Source of the DNA: an uncultured bacterium | Lineage (GTDB): Bacteria; Pseudomonadota; Alphaproteobacteria; Sphingomonadales; Sphingomonadaceae | DNA: 64,000 bases | Direction: 5' to 3' | NCBI GenBank assembly: GCA_942636505.2 | Contig: CALOGB020000129.1 | Span: 62,001 to 126,000 of the forward strand | Shown here: positions 7,789 to 15,865 of the stretch, piece by piece | How the letters are laid out: the number at the start of each line of letters is the position of its first letter | Position numbering within the stretch: the stretch's first letter is position 1 | Made by a program: the position numbers and the translations under genes | Notes under the pieces: generated by a model | What the model saw: the letters and a program-made list of their open reading frames with translations, nothing else | Told to the model about the DNA's origin: nothing | Databases searched by the model: none

Positions 7789-9192
7789 ATGACCATGCAT
7801 CTTGACCCCATAGAGCGCGCGCCGCTCGACCCGGCGTTCGTCGCGGCGCTCCAGCAGCGCTTCGGCGATGCGCTGCACCTGACCGACGCGATGCGGCTCC
7901 ACCACGGCAGCAGCGAGGCGCATTTCGCCCCGATGCTGCCCGACGCGGTCGTCTTCGCGCGGTCGACCGAGGAGGTGGTCGATCTCGTCAAGCTGTGCAC
8001 CGCGGCCAAGGTGCCGATCGTGCCGTTCGGGGCTGGCACCTCGATCGAGGGCAACACGCTGGCGGTGCACGGTGGCATCTCTGTCGACTTGTCCGAAATG
8101 ACGCAGATCGTGTCGATCAACGCGGAGGACTTCGACTGCACGGTGCAGGCGGGCGTCCGCCGCGAACAGCTGAACGAGCATATCCGCGACCTGGGGCTGT
8201 TCTTCCCGATCGATCCCGGTGCCAATGCAACGATCGGCGGGATGGCGGCGACGCGCGCGAGCGGGACCAACGCGGTGCGCTACGGCACGATGCGCGAGGC
8301 GGTACTGAGCCTGCGCGTGGTGACGCCCGACGGCCGCGAGATCCGCACGAGCCGCCGCGCGCGCAAGTCGGCGGCGGGGTATGACCTGACGCGGCTGTTC
8401 GTCGGCTCCGAGGGGACGCTCGGGATTATCACCGAAGTGACGCTCCGGCTTCATGGGATACCCGAGGCGATCTCGTCGGCGGTGTGCAGCTTCGACACGC
8501 TGAACGGCGCAGTCGATACGGTGGTGCAGGCGATCCAGATCGGCGTGCCGCTCGCCCGCGTCGAGATCCTCGACGACATGCAGATGAAGGCGGTCAACGC
8601 CTGGTCGAAGCTCGACTATCCCGAACTGACGACGCTGTTCTTCGAATTCCACGGCTCGCCGCGCTATGTCGACGAACAGGCCGAGACGGTGCGCGAACTC
8701 GCGGCGGCGAACGGCGGCGGCGACTTCCGCTGGTCGAACCTGCCCGAGGAACGCTCGAAGCTGTGGAAGGCGCGGCACGAGGCGTATTACGCGGCGGTCA
8801 ACCTGCGTCCGGGAGCAGTGGGTTGGGCGACCGACGTGTGCGTGCCGATCAGCCGCCTGGCGGAGTGCATCGGCGAGACCAAGGCCGACCTCCAGGCCTC
8901 GTCGGTCCCGGCGACGATCCTGGGCCATGTCGGTGACGGCAATTTCCACGTCGTCTTCTCGATCGATCCGGAGTCTGAGGCGGAACTGGCCGAGGTGTCG
9001 GCGATCAACGCACGGATGGTCGAGCGGGCGCTGGCGATGGATGGCACCTGCACCGGCGAGCACGGCATCGGCATCGGCAAGCAGGACTGGCTGGTCGCGG
9101 AGCTGGGCGATGCGGTCGATCTGATGCGGACGCTGAAGCATGCGCTGGATCCGCACAACCTGTTCAATCCGGGCAAGATCTTCGCGTTCTGA
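7789..9192 (+). CDS. FAD-binding 2-hydroxy-acid oxidase/dehydrogenase (GlcD/D-lactate dehydrogenase type)
   Basis: A 467-aa VAO/PCMH-family flavoprotein. Its FAD-binding half holds VPFGAGTSIEGNTLAVHGG, GANATIGGMAATRASGTNAV and GSEGTLGIITEVTLRLHG. The C-terminal cap includes GHVGDGNFHVVF and GEHGIGIGKQ, with His residues typical of GlcD and D-lactate dehydrogenases. It should convert a D-2-hydroxy acid to the 2-oxo acid with electrons going to the respiratory chain or cytochrome. The reading frame is open far upstream inside the receptor gene, but homology begins at MTMHLDPIER, and the ATG at 7789 is one base after the receptor stop. With the FMN enzyme at 1254 it would cover both stereoisomers. 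Confidence 0.9.
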   Translation: MTMHLDPIERAPLDPAFVAALQQRFGDALHLTDAMRLHHGSSEAHFAPMLPDAVVFARSTEEVVDLVKLCTAAKVPIVPFGAGTSIEGNTLAVHGGISVDLSEMTQIVSINAEDFDCTVQAGVRREQLNEHIRDLGLFFPIDPGANATIGGMAATRASGTNAVRYGTMREAVLSLRVVTPDGREIRTSRRARKSAAGYDLTRLFVGSEGTLGIITEVTLRLHGIPEAISSAVCSFDTLNGAVDTVVQAIQIGVPLARVEILDDMQMKAVNAWSKLDYPELTTLFFEFHGSPRYVDEQAETVRELAAANGGGDFRWSNLPEERSKLWKARHEAYYAAVNLRPGAVGWATDVCVPISRLAECIGETKADLQASSVPATILGHVGDGNFHVVFSIDPESEAELAEVSAINARMVERALAMDGTCTGEHGIGIGKQDWLVAELGDAVDLMRTLKHALDPHNLFNPGKIFAF

Positions 9193-9210
9193 AACTGCTC
9201 CCCTCCCGGG

Positions 9211-9291
9211 AAGGGAGGGGCTGGGGGTGGGTCGGCTTATTGGCAGGCGCTAGAGTGCGCCCCGCGCCGACCCACCCCCGACCCCTCCCTT
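9211..9291. repeat. intergenic inverted repeat with 26-bp G/C-rich arms
   Basis: Arms at 9211-9236 and 9266-9291 are inverted copies matching at 24 of 26 positions, around a 29-bp loop. Each arm mixes runs of G (or C) with GGGTCGGC (or GCCGACCC), and short GGGAGGGG units flank the element on both sides. It sits in the 126-bp gap between the FAD oxidase and the esterase. It resembles the REP-like intergenic hairpins common in sphingomonads, and could work as a transcript-stabilising or attenuating hairpin inside the operon. Confidence 0.7.
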
Positions 9292-9318
9292 CAAGGGAGG
9301 GGGGAAGAAGGATTTTCC

Positions 9319-10254
9319 ATGGACAGCCTGCACCTCGTCGATCCCACGCTCCGTCCGTTGCTGGAAGTCATGCCGCGGATATCGCTCACGGACGACATCC
9401 TGCCGGCGATGCGCGACCGGCCCTCGATGTTTCCCCCGGCCGACGAGTCGCTGGCGACGCTGGAGATCCATACGGTTCCAGGGCCTGCCGGAGCGCCCGA
9501 TATCGACCTGCACGTCTTCCGCCCGGTGGGCGTCACTGGCGTCCTGCCCTGCATCTACCACATCCACGGCGGCGGCTATGTGATGGGCAAGGTCAGCGAA
9601 TATGATCCGCTGGTCCGCCCGCTGATCGCGGACCTGCAATGCGTCATGGTGTCGGTCGAATACCGGCTAGCACCCGAGACTAACTTTCCGGGTCCGATCG
9701 AGGATTGCTATGCCGGGCTCGCCTGGACGATCGCTCATGCCGAGCAGCTTGGAATCGATCCGACCCGGCTCGGCGTGATGGGGCAGAGCGCGGGCGGAGG
9801 GTATGCGGCGGCGCTGGCGCTGATGGTCCGCGACCGTGGGGAGTATGCGCTCGCGTTCCAGCACCTGATCTACCCGATGCTCGACGACCGTACCTGCACC
9901 GCACCGCCGCATCCGTACGCCGGCGAGTTCATATGGACTGCGCAGAGCAACCGCTTCGGCTGGACGTCGCTGCTCGGCCACACGCCTGGTGGCGACGACG
10001 TCTCGCCCTACGCGGCGCCTGCGCGAGCCACCGATCTCGGCAACCTGCCGCGTACCTATATCGCGACCGGTGCGCTCGATCTCTTCGTCGACGAGGACAT
10101 CGACTACGCGACACGGCTGATCCGCGCGGGCGTGCCGGTCGAGCTTCACGTCTATCCCGGCGGCTATCACGCCTTCGATGTCTTCGCCGACGGTCCGGTC
10201 TCGCAACAGGCGCGCCGCGACAGCCACGAGGCACTGCGCCGTGCGCTTGCATAA
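9319..10254 (+). CDS. alpha/beta hydrolase, hormone-sensitive-lipase-type (family IV) esterase
   Basis: A 311-aa esterase with the family IV oxyanion motif HGGG at 83-86, SVEYRLAPE at about 112-120, the nucleophile motif GQSAGG with Ser157, a likely acid residue in the DLFVDEDIDYA segment and the catalytic His in GGYHAFDVF. It hydrolyses esters of short to medium acids. No signal peptide is seen, so it is probably cytoplasmic. It lies downstream of the FAD oxidase after a hairpin repeat, and the permease gene follows by 9 bp. The presence of a second, unrelated esterase in the cluster suggests stepwise cleavage or a substrate with two ester types. Confidence 0.9.
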   Translation: MDSLHLVDPTLRPLLEVMPRISLTDDILPAMRDRPSMFPPADESLATLEIHTVPGPAGAPDIDLHVFRPVGVTGVLPCIYHIHGGGYVMGKVSEYDPLVRPLIADLQCVMVSVEYRLAPETNFPGPIEDCYAGLAWTIAHAEQLGIDPTRLGVMGQSAGGGYAAALALMVRDRGEYALAFQHLIYPMLDDRTCTAPPHPYAGEFIWTAQSNRFGWTSLLGHTPGGDDVSPYAAPARATDLGNLPRTYIATGALDLFVDEDIDYATRLIRAGVPVELHVYPGGYHAFDVFADGPVSQQARRDSHEALRRALA

Positions 10255-10263
10255 GGAACCCGC

Positions 10264-11568
10264 ATGACCGATTTCGCCCGACCGATCGAGGCAACCTCAC
10301 CGCCGTTCGCAAGGACGCTGCTGCCGTTGCTCGCGCTCGCGCTGGCGATGGCGGTCGGCTTCACGATGATGGGTTCCTTCGGGACGGTCCAGGAGGGCGC
10401 TAAGGCCGAACTCCACCTCAGCGATTATACGCTGAGCCTGATCCAGGGACTGTCCGCGGCACTGCCGCTCGCCGTGTTCTCGATCCCGATCGGTATCCTG
10501 GTCGATCGCTACAATCGCGTGCGGATGATGATCGCGCTCGCACTCGTGTGGACGCTGGGCACGGTGCTCACTGGTTTCGCGCAGGGCGTGCCGGTGCTGT
10601 TCGTCGCGCGCATGCTGACCGGGATCGGCACGACCGGCGCGCTGACCGCGGCGCTGTCGCTGTGCGCAGACTTCTGCGTCCCGACGCAGCGTGGCAGGGC
10701 GATGCTGGTCGTCAACCTCGGCAAGTCGCTCGGCATTGCGCTCGCCCTGGGGTTGTCAGGCGCGCTGTTCGGCCTGTTCGCGCATGGCGGCGCGCCGTCA
10801 TGGTTCGCAGGCATGATGCCGTGGCGCAGCGTCCATCTGGGCCTTGCAGTCATCAGCGTGATCGCGATCCTGCCGCTGTTCCTGCTGCGCGAACCGGCGC
10901 GGCAGGAGGTTGCGGCGGGCACGCACGCGCCGTTCAAAATCGTCGCTGGCGAGCTATGGGCGCGTCGCGTCTTCCTGATCCCGTTGTTCATCGGACAGAT
11001 CAGCGTGGTGATGGCCGATGCCGCCGCGGGGATCTGGGTCTCGCCGGTCCTGTCGCGCAACTTCCACCTGCAGCCCGACCAGTTCGCCGGCTGGATGGGC
11101 ACGCTGCTCTTTGGCTCGGGCGTAGTCGGTGCGATCGTCGGTGGCCTGTCCGCCGACCGCGGACAGAAGAGCGGACGGCGCGGTGGCCTGCTGATCGGTG
11201 CGATCGTTGCCGCCGCGGTCGGCGTACCCGCCGCGCTGTTCCCGATCATGCCCTCGGTCCCGCTGTTCGGGGTCGCGGTCGGCCTGCTCGTGACGTGCGG
11301 CGCAGTGACGGGCGTCGTGACTTCGGTGGCATTGACCGTGCTCATTCCCAACGAACTGCGCGGGTTGTGCATCGGCGCGTTCATCGCGATCGCCGGGCTG
11401 ATCGGCTATGGACTCGCACCGACGCTGGTCGCGGCGGCAAGCGGCATGCTGGGCGGCGAAGCGCATCTCGCGCAGGGTCTCGCGATCGTCGGCGTGGTGA
11501 CCAGCGCGATCTCCGTCGTCGCCTTCACGATGGCGATGCGTCGCGCGCCGGTATCGGCAACCGCCTGA
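10264..11568 (+). CDS. MFS transporter
   Basis: A 434-aa polytopic inner-membrane protein with about 12 hydrophobic segments and the MFS loop motif after helix 2 (GILVDRYNRVRMM, about residues 78-90). A second half-repeat motif is GGLSADRGQKSGRR near 295-308. It is expected to carry a small organic anion or its hydrolysis product across the inner membrane, linking the TonB receptor with the cytoplasmic enzymes. It starts 9 bp after the esterase stop and is the last gene of the receptor-oxidase-esterase-permease run. Its substrate cannot be inferred from sequence. Confidence 0.9.
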   Translation: MTDFARPIEATSPPFARTLLPLLALALAMAVGFTMMGSFGTVQEGAKAELHLSDYTLSLIQGLSAALPLAVFSIPIGILVDRYNRVRMMIALALVWTLGTVLTGFAQGVPVLFVARMLTGIGTTGALTAALSLCADFCVPTQRGRAMLVVNLGKSLGIALALGLSGALFGLFAHGGAPSWFAGMMPWRSVHLGLAVISVIAILPLFLLREPARQEVAAGTHAPFKIVAGELWARRVFLIPLFIGQISVVMADAAAGIWVSPVLSRNFHLQPDQFAGWMGTLLFGSGVVGAIVGGLSADRGQKSGRRGGLLIGAIVAAAVGVPAALFPIMPSVPLFGVAVGLLVTCGAVTGVVTSVALTVLIPNELRGLCIGAFIAIAGLIGYGLAPTLVAAASGMLGGEAHLAQGLAIVGVVTSAISVVAFTMAMRRAPVSATA

Positions 11569-11575
11569 CCTGTAA

Positions 11576-11605
11576 GATAGCTCTTGCGCGAGCTATCCGA
11601 TAGCT
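11576..11605. promoter_or_regulatory. AGCTATCCGATAGCT palindrome, copy 2, with an extra half-site
   Basis: The 15-mer at 11591-11605 is identical to the one at 5559-5573. A further GATAGCT half-site lies at 11576-11582, so three half-sites occur in 30 bp. The element ends 58 bp before the ATG of the AraC-type regulator. This arrangement suggests autoregulation of the two regulator genes by the same protein that controls the TonB receptor. Confidence 0.7.
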
Positions 11606-11663
11606 GCATGATCGCCCAATCCCGGCAATCGGGAACAGGAGATCGGTGTTGGGCGAGGGTAGC

Positions 11664-12416
11664 ATGCAGAAGGAACGGGTCACGGTGTCGCCCGAGATGG
11701 CGGCCTTCATCGGCGAGGGCCTGGTCGACCCGACGGCTGTTTCCGCCGACGCGGTGGTCCTCTGCTTCACGCTTGGCGAGAACGCGCCGGCGCAAGTCAC
11801 CGTCACCACGGGCACGGTTCCCTCGGAGGAGCGCGCGATCCTCGTCCTTGCGGTCGAGCGTGGCGCCTGCCTGCGGGTCTTCGATTATGCGCCCGACGCG
11901 AACATCGCGTGCCATCTGCCGAGCGAACTGCGGATGATGGTCGCGGCGATCCTCGATTGCACGCTGCCCGAACCCTGGCGCAGCACGCATCGTTCGGCAA
12001 AATGTATCGAACTCCTGTCCAGCACGTTCCAGCGGATCGTCGAGGACGATCTGGTGCCGCTCGCAGGTGCCGGGCAATTGTCCGCCCGCGACAGCCAGCG
12101 GATCGTCGCGGCAAAGCGGATGATCGACGAGCGTTGGGGTGAGAAGATGACGCTCGACTCGATCGCGCGCGCCTGTGGGCTGAACCGGGCCAAGCTCACG
12201 CGCGGCTTCCGCGAAATGTTCGCCTGCACGGTCGCCGACGCGCTGCTCGACCGGCGACTTGGGGCGGCTCGCCAACTGCTGATCGCGACCGACCTCCCGG
12301 TATCGTCGATCGGGTACCAGTGTGGCTATCTCAACAACGCCAGTTTCACGCGCGCCTTCTCGCGGCAGTTCGGTACGACTCCTTCGTCGCTGCGCGCACC
12401 ACGGCTTGCGGCATGA
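11664..12416 (+). CDS. AraC-family transcriptional regulator
   Basis: A protein of about 250 aa. The last 100 residues form two AraC helix-turn-helix units: MTLDSIARACGLNRAKLTRGF and a second around LPVSSIGYQCGYLNNASFTR followed by FSRQFGTTPSSLR. The N-terminal 130 residues resemble no domain I can name. They include a run with ERAILVLAVERGACLRVFDY. I prefer the ATG at 11664, which has GAGG 7 bases upstream; a TTG at 11646 is a weaker alternative. The stop overlaps the start of the following GntR gene in an ATGA, so the two regulators are translationally coupled. Its targets are probably the neighbouring transport and ester-catabolic genes. Confidence 0.88.
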   Translation: MQKERVTVSPEMAAFIGEGLVDPTAVSADAVVLCFTLGENAPAQVTVTTGTVPSEERAILVLAVERGACLRVFDYAPDANIACHLPSELRMMVAAILDCTLPEPWRSTHRSAKCIELLSSTFQRIVEDDLVPLAGAGQLSARDSQRIVAAKRMIDERWGEKMTLDSIARACGLNRAKLTRGFREMFACTVADALLDRRLGAARQLLIATDLPVSSIGYQCGYLNNASFTRAFSRQFGTTPSSLRAPRLAA

Positions 12417-13123
12417 GCGCGGCGAGCCTGCGACTTGTCGAGGGCGGCTCGCTCGTCGACCAGGCGGTTCACGCGGTCCGCACGCACATCCGCACGAACG
12501 ACATGAAGGTCGGCGATACGCTGCCGTCCGAAGGGCATTTCGCGACCGAACTGGGCGTCAGCCGCCCAGTCCTCCGTGAGGCGTTCGGTGCGCTGGCGGC
12601 GTTGCGGCTGATCGACGTGGGCAATGGCAGGCGCGCGCGCGTTGCCGCAATCGACGGATCGGTGATGGCGACCTCGCTCGATCACGCGGTGGCGACGGCG
12701 CAGATCTCGATGGTGCAGATCTGGGACGTGCGCCGCACGCTGGAATTGCGCACCGCCGAACTCGCCGCGATCGAGCGCACCGACGACGAGGCGCGGACGA
12801 TCGTCGCTCTCGCCGAGGCAATGGAAGCGGCCGGCACCGATGTCGATGCGCTGACCCGCCACGACATCGCGTTTCACCAGGCGATCGCGCAAGCCGGACG
12901 CAACATGCTGTTCCTGCAGATCGTCCGCTCGTTCGCTCCGATGATGGTCCACGCGGTGCCTGCCGCCTGGGCAACGCGAACCACCGCACGGCAGCGTACC
13001 GCCGTGCTGGCGCACCATCATAACCTAGCGCGCGCGATCGCCGACCGTGACCCGAAAGCAGCAATCGCGGCTATGAGCACGCATTTTGTTGCGTCCATCG
13101 GCGATCTTTTCGCGCGTCTTTGA
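12413..13123 (+). CDS. GntR-family regulator, FadR/FCD subfamily
   Basis: A 236-aa protein with an N-terminal winged helix (LPSEGHFATELGVSRPVLRE, about residues 43-62) and a C-terminal all-helical FCD domain. The FCD metal site appears kept: RHDIAFH, then HHHNLARAI and MSTHF. FCD regulators such as LldR, GlcC and PdhR sense small organic acids, including lactate and glycolate. That fits the two 2-hydroxy-acid oxidising enzymes of the locus. The ATG is fixed by the ATGA overlap with the AraC gene; an open frame upstream lies inside that gene. The protein is the best candidate for binding the AGCTATCCGATAGCT palindromes. Confidence 0.9.
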   Translation: MSAASLRLVEGGSLVDQAVHAVRTHIRTNDMKVGDTLPSEGHFATELGVSRPVLREAFGALAALRLIDVGNGRRARVAAIDGSVMATSLDHAVATAQISMVQIWDVRRTLELRTAELAAIERTDDEARTIVALAEAMEAAGTDVDALTRHDIAFHQAIAQAGRNMLFLQIVRSFAPMMVHAVPAAWATRTTARQRTAVLAHHHNLARAIADRDPKAAIAAMSTHFVASIGDLFARL

Positions 13124-13415
13124 AGTGCGCCCAGCCGGCATCGCTTTCTTCGGGGCCGGTAACTTTTGAAGTTCAACCTTTTGACCCGGCGCGCGCGCGG
13201 GCGTTGGCATGATCTACCGCGTGGACCTCGTCGCAACGGCCACTGCCATGTTAAAAGCGACGGGCGGAAGACCAAAATACCGGACGTGGCTGGCTTCGCT
13301 ACCCGTCGCATGCCATTCGCCGTTGTTCGTTCCTCACCGGCATGCAACATGATGCGTTCATGTTTTTCGGTCTAGCATCTCCACTTCGACGACGGACGAC
13401 ATTCAAGGACGACTG

Positions 13416-14273
13416 ATGCGCGCACCTCGGCTTTCCTGCCTGTTTCTCTCGAGCATCGCCGCTAGCCTCCTCGTTGCGACACCGGCGACTGCAGACTCGA
13501 TTGCGCCTACCGGGCTCGAACGCGTGTTGAGTTTGCTGGTCGCGGAACGCTCCGGTGACTACGGCATCGCTGCCCTGGACCTTCGCGATGGCTCGACCGC
13601 GTCCGTCAGGGGGGACACGCCGTTTCCGATGGCGAGCACGGTCAAGATCGCCATTGCCGCCGCCTACCTTGCCGATGTCGATCAAGGTCGCCGCACCCTC
13701 GGCGATATGATCGTCGGTCGTCCCGCCGCGAAGGTCATGGAATTGATGATCGTCCATAGCGACAACCAGGCGACCGACCAGTTGCTTGCCGCTCTCGGGG
13801 GCCCCGTCGCTATCCAGCGGTGGCTGTCGTCGCACAGGATTACCGGCATCCGAATGGACCGGACCATCGCGCAGTTGCTGAGGGAGCGTGGCCACCTTGC
13901 CGACATCAAGGATGTTGCCACGCCGATCGCCATGGTCACGCTGTTGAACAAGCTCGACAACGGCACCGTCCTGGCGGCCCAAAGTCGTCAATTCCTGCTC
14001 GAATTGATGAGCCGCTGCCAGACGGGCACGCGTCGTATCCGCGCCCTGCTTCCCGCGGGTACCAGGGTGGAGGACAAGACCGGTACGCTTGACGGTATCA
14101 CCAATGACGTCGGGTTCATCACCATGCCTGACGGCCGCCGCGTCGCGATCGTGGTGTTTGCTAGAGGAGGGCGCGACCGCCAGCCGGTTATCGCCGAAGT
14201 CTCACGCGCGATTTACGACTATTTCGCCGATAGCGCCCGCAACGCGCTCGCGCTCTTCATGCAGATGCGGTGA
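13416..14273 (+). CDS. class A beta-lactamase-like serine hydrolase, apparent loss of the general-base Glu
   Basis: A 285-aa exported protein with a signal peptide ending near ATPATA (residue 26). It has the three serine beta-lactamase motifs: STVK at 74-77, SDN at 115-117 and KTG at 221-223. In class A enzymes Glu166 and Asn170 lie 36 and 40 residues after the SDN Ser. Here these positions are Ile151 and Leu155 (DRTIAQLLRERG), so the deacylation residues seem absent. The STVK to SDN distance is also about 19 residues shorter than in TEM. It may be a slow beta-lactamase, a penicillin-binding protein or a peptidase. It stands alone, about 290 bp after the GntR gene. Confidence 0.85.
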   Translation: MRAPRLSCLFLSSIAASLLVATPATADSIAPTGLERVLSLLVAERSGDYGIAALDLRDGSTASVRGDTPFPMASTVKIAIAAAYLADVDQGRRTLGDMIVGRPAAKVMELMIVHSDNQATDQLLAALGGPVAIQRWLSSHRITGIRMDRTIAQLLRERGHLADIKDVATPIAMVTLLNKLDNGTVLAAQSRQFLLELMSRCQTGTRRIRALLPAGTRVEDKTGTLDGITNDVGFITMPDGRRVAIVVFARGGRDRQPVIAEVSRAIYDYFADSARNALALFMQMR

Positions 14274-14293
14274 CCAAGGTTTAGTTTACGGCC

Positions 14294-14321
14294 TGCCGCG
14301 AACTGTGGGCGGCACAGTTTT
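14294..14321 (+). terminator. terminator-like hairpin after the serine hydrolase gene
   Basis: TGCCGC, nine bases, GCGGCA, then CAGTTTT. The stem has six G/C-rich pairs and a short T run on the plus strand, 20 bp after the stop codon, between convergent genes. Confidence 0.5.
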
Positions 14322-14346
14322 GCCAAACCGCAAAGCAGGTATCTGC

Positions 14347-15690
14347 CTAGGCGGAGGTGTCAGAGGGCGACACCGATGCGCGCATGGTTACGCGCGTCGT
14401 TGCCACCGCACCGAGCAACATCAGCGCGCCGCCGAGGTACAGGATGTTGCGCGGTTCGCCGCCCATCAGCGAGTGGTAGAACAGCGGGACGGTGAGGCTC
14501 TCGATGATCATCGGGATGACGATGAACATGTTGAAGATGCCCATGTAGACGCCGTTGCGCTCGGGCGGGATCATGTCGATCAGCATGATGTACGGATTGC
14601 CCATCATGCTCGCCCAGCCGATGCCGATGCCGAGCATCGCCACGAACAGCGCGGGCTCGGTGCGCAAGCCGGGGATCGCCAGCATCGCCACGCCCGACGC
14701 GAGCAGGCACGCGGCGTGTGCGCTCTTGGCGCCCCAGCGTCGGGCGAGCGGGACCAGCGCGATCGCCGCGACGAACGCCACGGCGTTGTAGAACGCGCCG
14801 AGCTGGCCGACGGTCAGCACGGTATCGCGGAACGCTTCGCTTTTGGCATCCGACGTGCCGTGCAGCGACCGCGCGACCGCGAAGGTGATGAACTGCCAAT
14901 AGGCGAACATCGCGTACCACTGACACAGCATCGCCAGCGCGAGCTGTCGCATCGGCCGCGGCATCTCGACCAGCGCGGTTCTGAGGTCGCGCAGGGTGCC
15001 GCCGAGCGTCAGTGGTTCCTTCGCCAGCCGGGCCTTCTCGTCTTCGGGCAAGGGGAGTTCGGGGACGCGCACGACCGACCAGACGATCGTCGCCAGCGAC
15101 AGCACTGCGCCGATCAGGAAGGCGATCCGCGTGATGTCGGGGATGCCGTTGCCGTCGATGGCGTCCTTGTTGAAGCCGATCCACACCAACAGCGAAGGCG
15201 CCAGATACGAGAGCGTCTGAGCGAGGCCGGTGAACGCGGATTGGGTCAGGAAACCAGCGGCGCGCTGGTCGTCGGGCAGGCGATCGCCGACATAGGCGCG
15301 GTACGGCTCCATCGTCACGTTGTTGGCCGCATCGAGCACCCACAACAGGCTGGCCGCCACCCACAACGTCGGGCTGTACGGCATCGCCAGAAGGCACAGG
15401 CTGCACAACACCGCGCCGACCAGGAAATAGGGGGTTCGGCGGCCGATCCGGGTCGAGGTCCGGTCGCTCATCGCGCCGATCAGCGGCTGGATCAACAGGC
15501 CAGTCATCGGCCCGGCGAGCCATAGCAGCGGCAGGCTCGCCTCGTCCGCGCCGAGATAGCCGTAGATCGGCGCCATGTTGGCCTGTTGCAGACCGAACGA
15601 GAATTGCAGCCCGAGGAACCCGAGGTTCATCTCGATCAGCCGCATCAGCGACAAGCGGGGTTTGGTCAGGAGGCCGAGGTTCATTGTCAT
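14347..15690 (-). CDS. suxC: MFS sugar transporter of the sux locus
   Basis: A 447-aa protein with about 12 transmembrane segments of the GPH/SUT-like branch of MFS transporters (FGLQQANMAPIYGYLGAD, SDRTSTRIGRRTPYFLVG, DAANNVTMEPYRAYVGD). The RIGRRTPY motif is typical of sucrose and maltose permeases in Caulobacter, Xanthomonas and sphingomonads. It is the last gene of the receptor-amylosucrase-permease run and should take sucrose, delivered to the periplasm by the receptor, into the cytoplasm. I chose the ATG at 15688-15690; six bases further in is a second ATG. A large palindromic repeat separates it from the amylosucrase gene. The symbol follows the Xanthomonas sux locus. Confidence 0.88.
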   Translation of the reverse strand: MTMNLGLLTKPRLSLMRLIEMNLGFLGLQFSFGLQQANMAPIYGYLGADEASLPLLWLAGPMTGLLIQPLIGAMSDRTSTRIGRRTPYFLVGAVLCSLCLLAMPYSPTLWVAASLLWVLDAANNVTMEPYRAYVGDRLPDDQRAAGFLTQSAFTGLAQTLSYLAPSLLVWIGFNKDAIDGNGIPDITRIAFLIGAVLSLATIVWSVVRVPELPLPEDEKARLAKEPLTLGGTLRDLRTALVEMPRPMRQLALAMLCQWYAMFAYWQFITFAVARSLHGTSDAKSEAFRDTVLTVGQLGAFYNAVAFVAAIALVPLARRWGAKSAHAACLLASGVAMLAIPGLRTEPALFVAMLGIGIGWASMMGNPYIMLIDMIPPERNGVYMGIFNMFIVIPMIIESLTVPLFYHSLMGGEPRNILYLGGALMLLGAVATTRVTMRASVSPSDTSA

Positions 15691-15726
15691 GCCTCTTGTG
15701 CGAGTTGATCCGGCGTGGACCAATCG

Positions 15727-15850
15727 ATCCTCCCCCGCCACGGGTAGGTGGCGCCGTAGGCGACGGAGGGGGAGGACACGAAACAGACGTGACCGCTTTC
15801 CTCCCCCTCCGTCAGGCTACGCCTGCCACCTCCCCCTTGCGGGGGAGGAT
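15727..15850. repeat. large intergenic inverted repeat with about 50-bp arms
   Basis: The first and last ten bases are ATCCTCCCCC and GGGGGAGGAT. Two arms of about 50 bp, each itself bounded by inverted TCCTCCCCC/GGGGGAGGA units, face one another across about 24 bp. The arms differ only at scattered bases and a small indel. The element lies between the amylosucrase and permease genes. Its C-rich TCCCCC units recall the element at 9211-9291, so both may belong to one family of sphingomonad intergenic repeats. Confidence 0.72.
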
Positions 15851-15865
15851 TGCGAACGTACAGGC

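Noticed and set aside
7339..9192. A frame joining the receptor 3' part with the FAD oxidase, as if a fusion
   Set aside because: The part before 7789 is an out-of-frame shadow of the receptor; homology to flavoproteins begins only at the ATG at 7789.
9202..9303. The G/C-rich repeat considered as a CRISPR or tandem repeat
   Set aside because: There are only two inverted arms and no regular spacers.
13018..13375. Short frames in the gap between the GntR gene and the serine hydrolase
   Set aside because: The translations are Arg-rich and have no ribosome sites; the gap more likely holds the hydrolase promoter.
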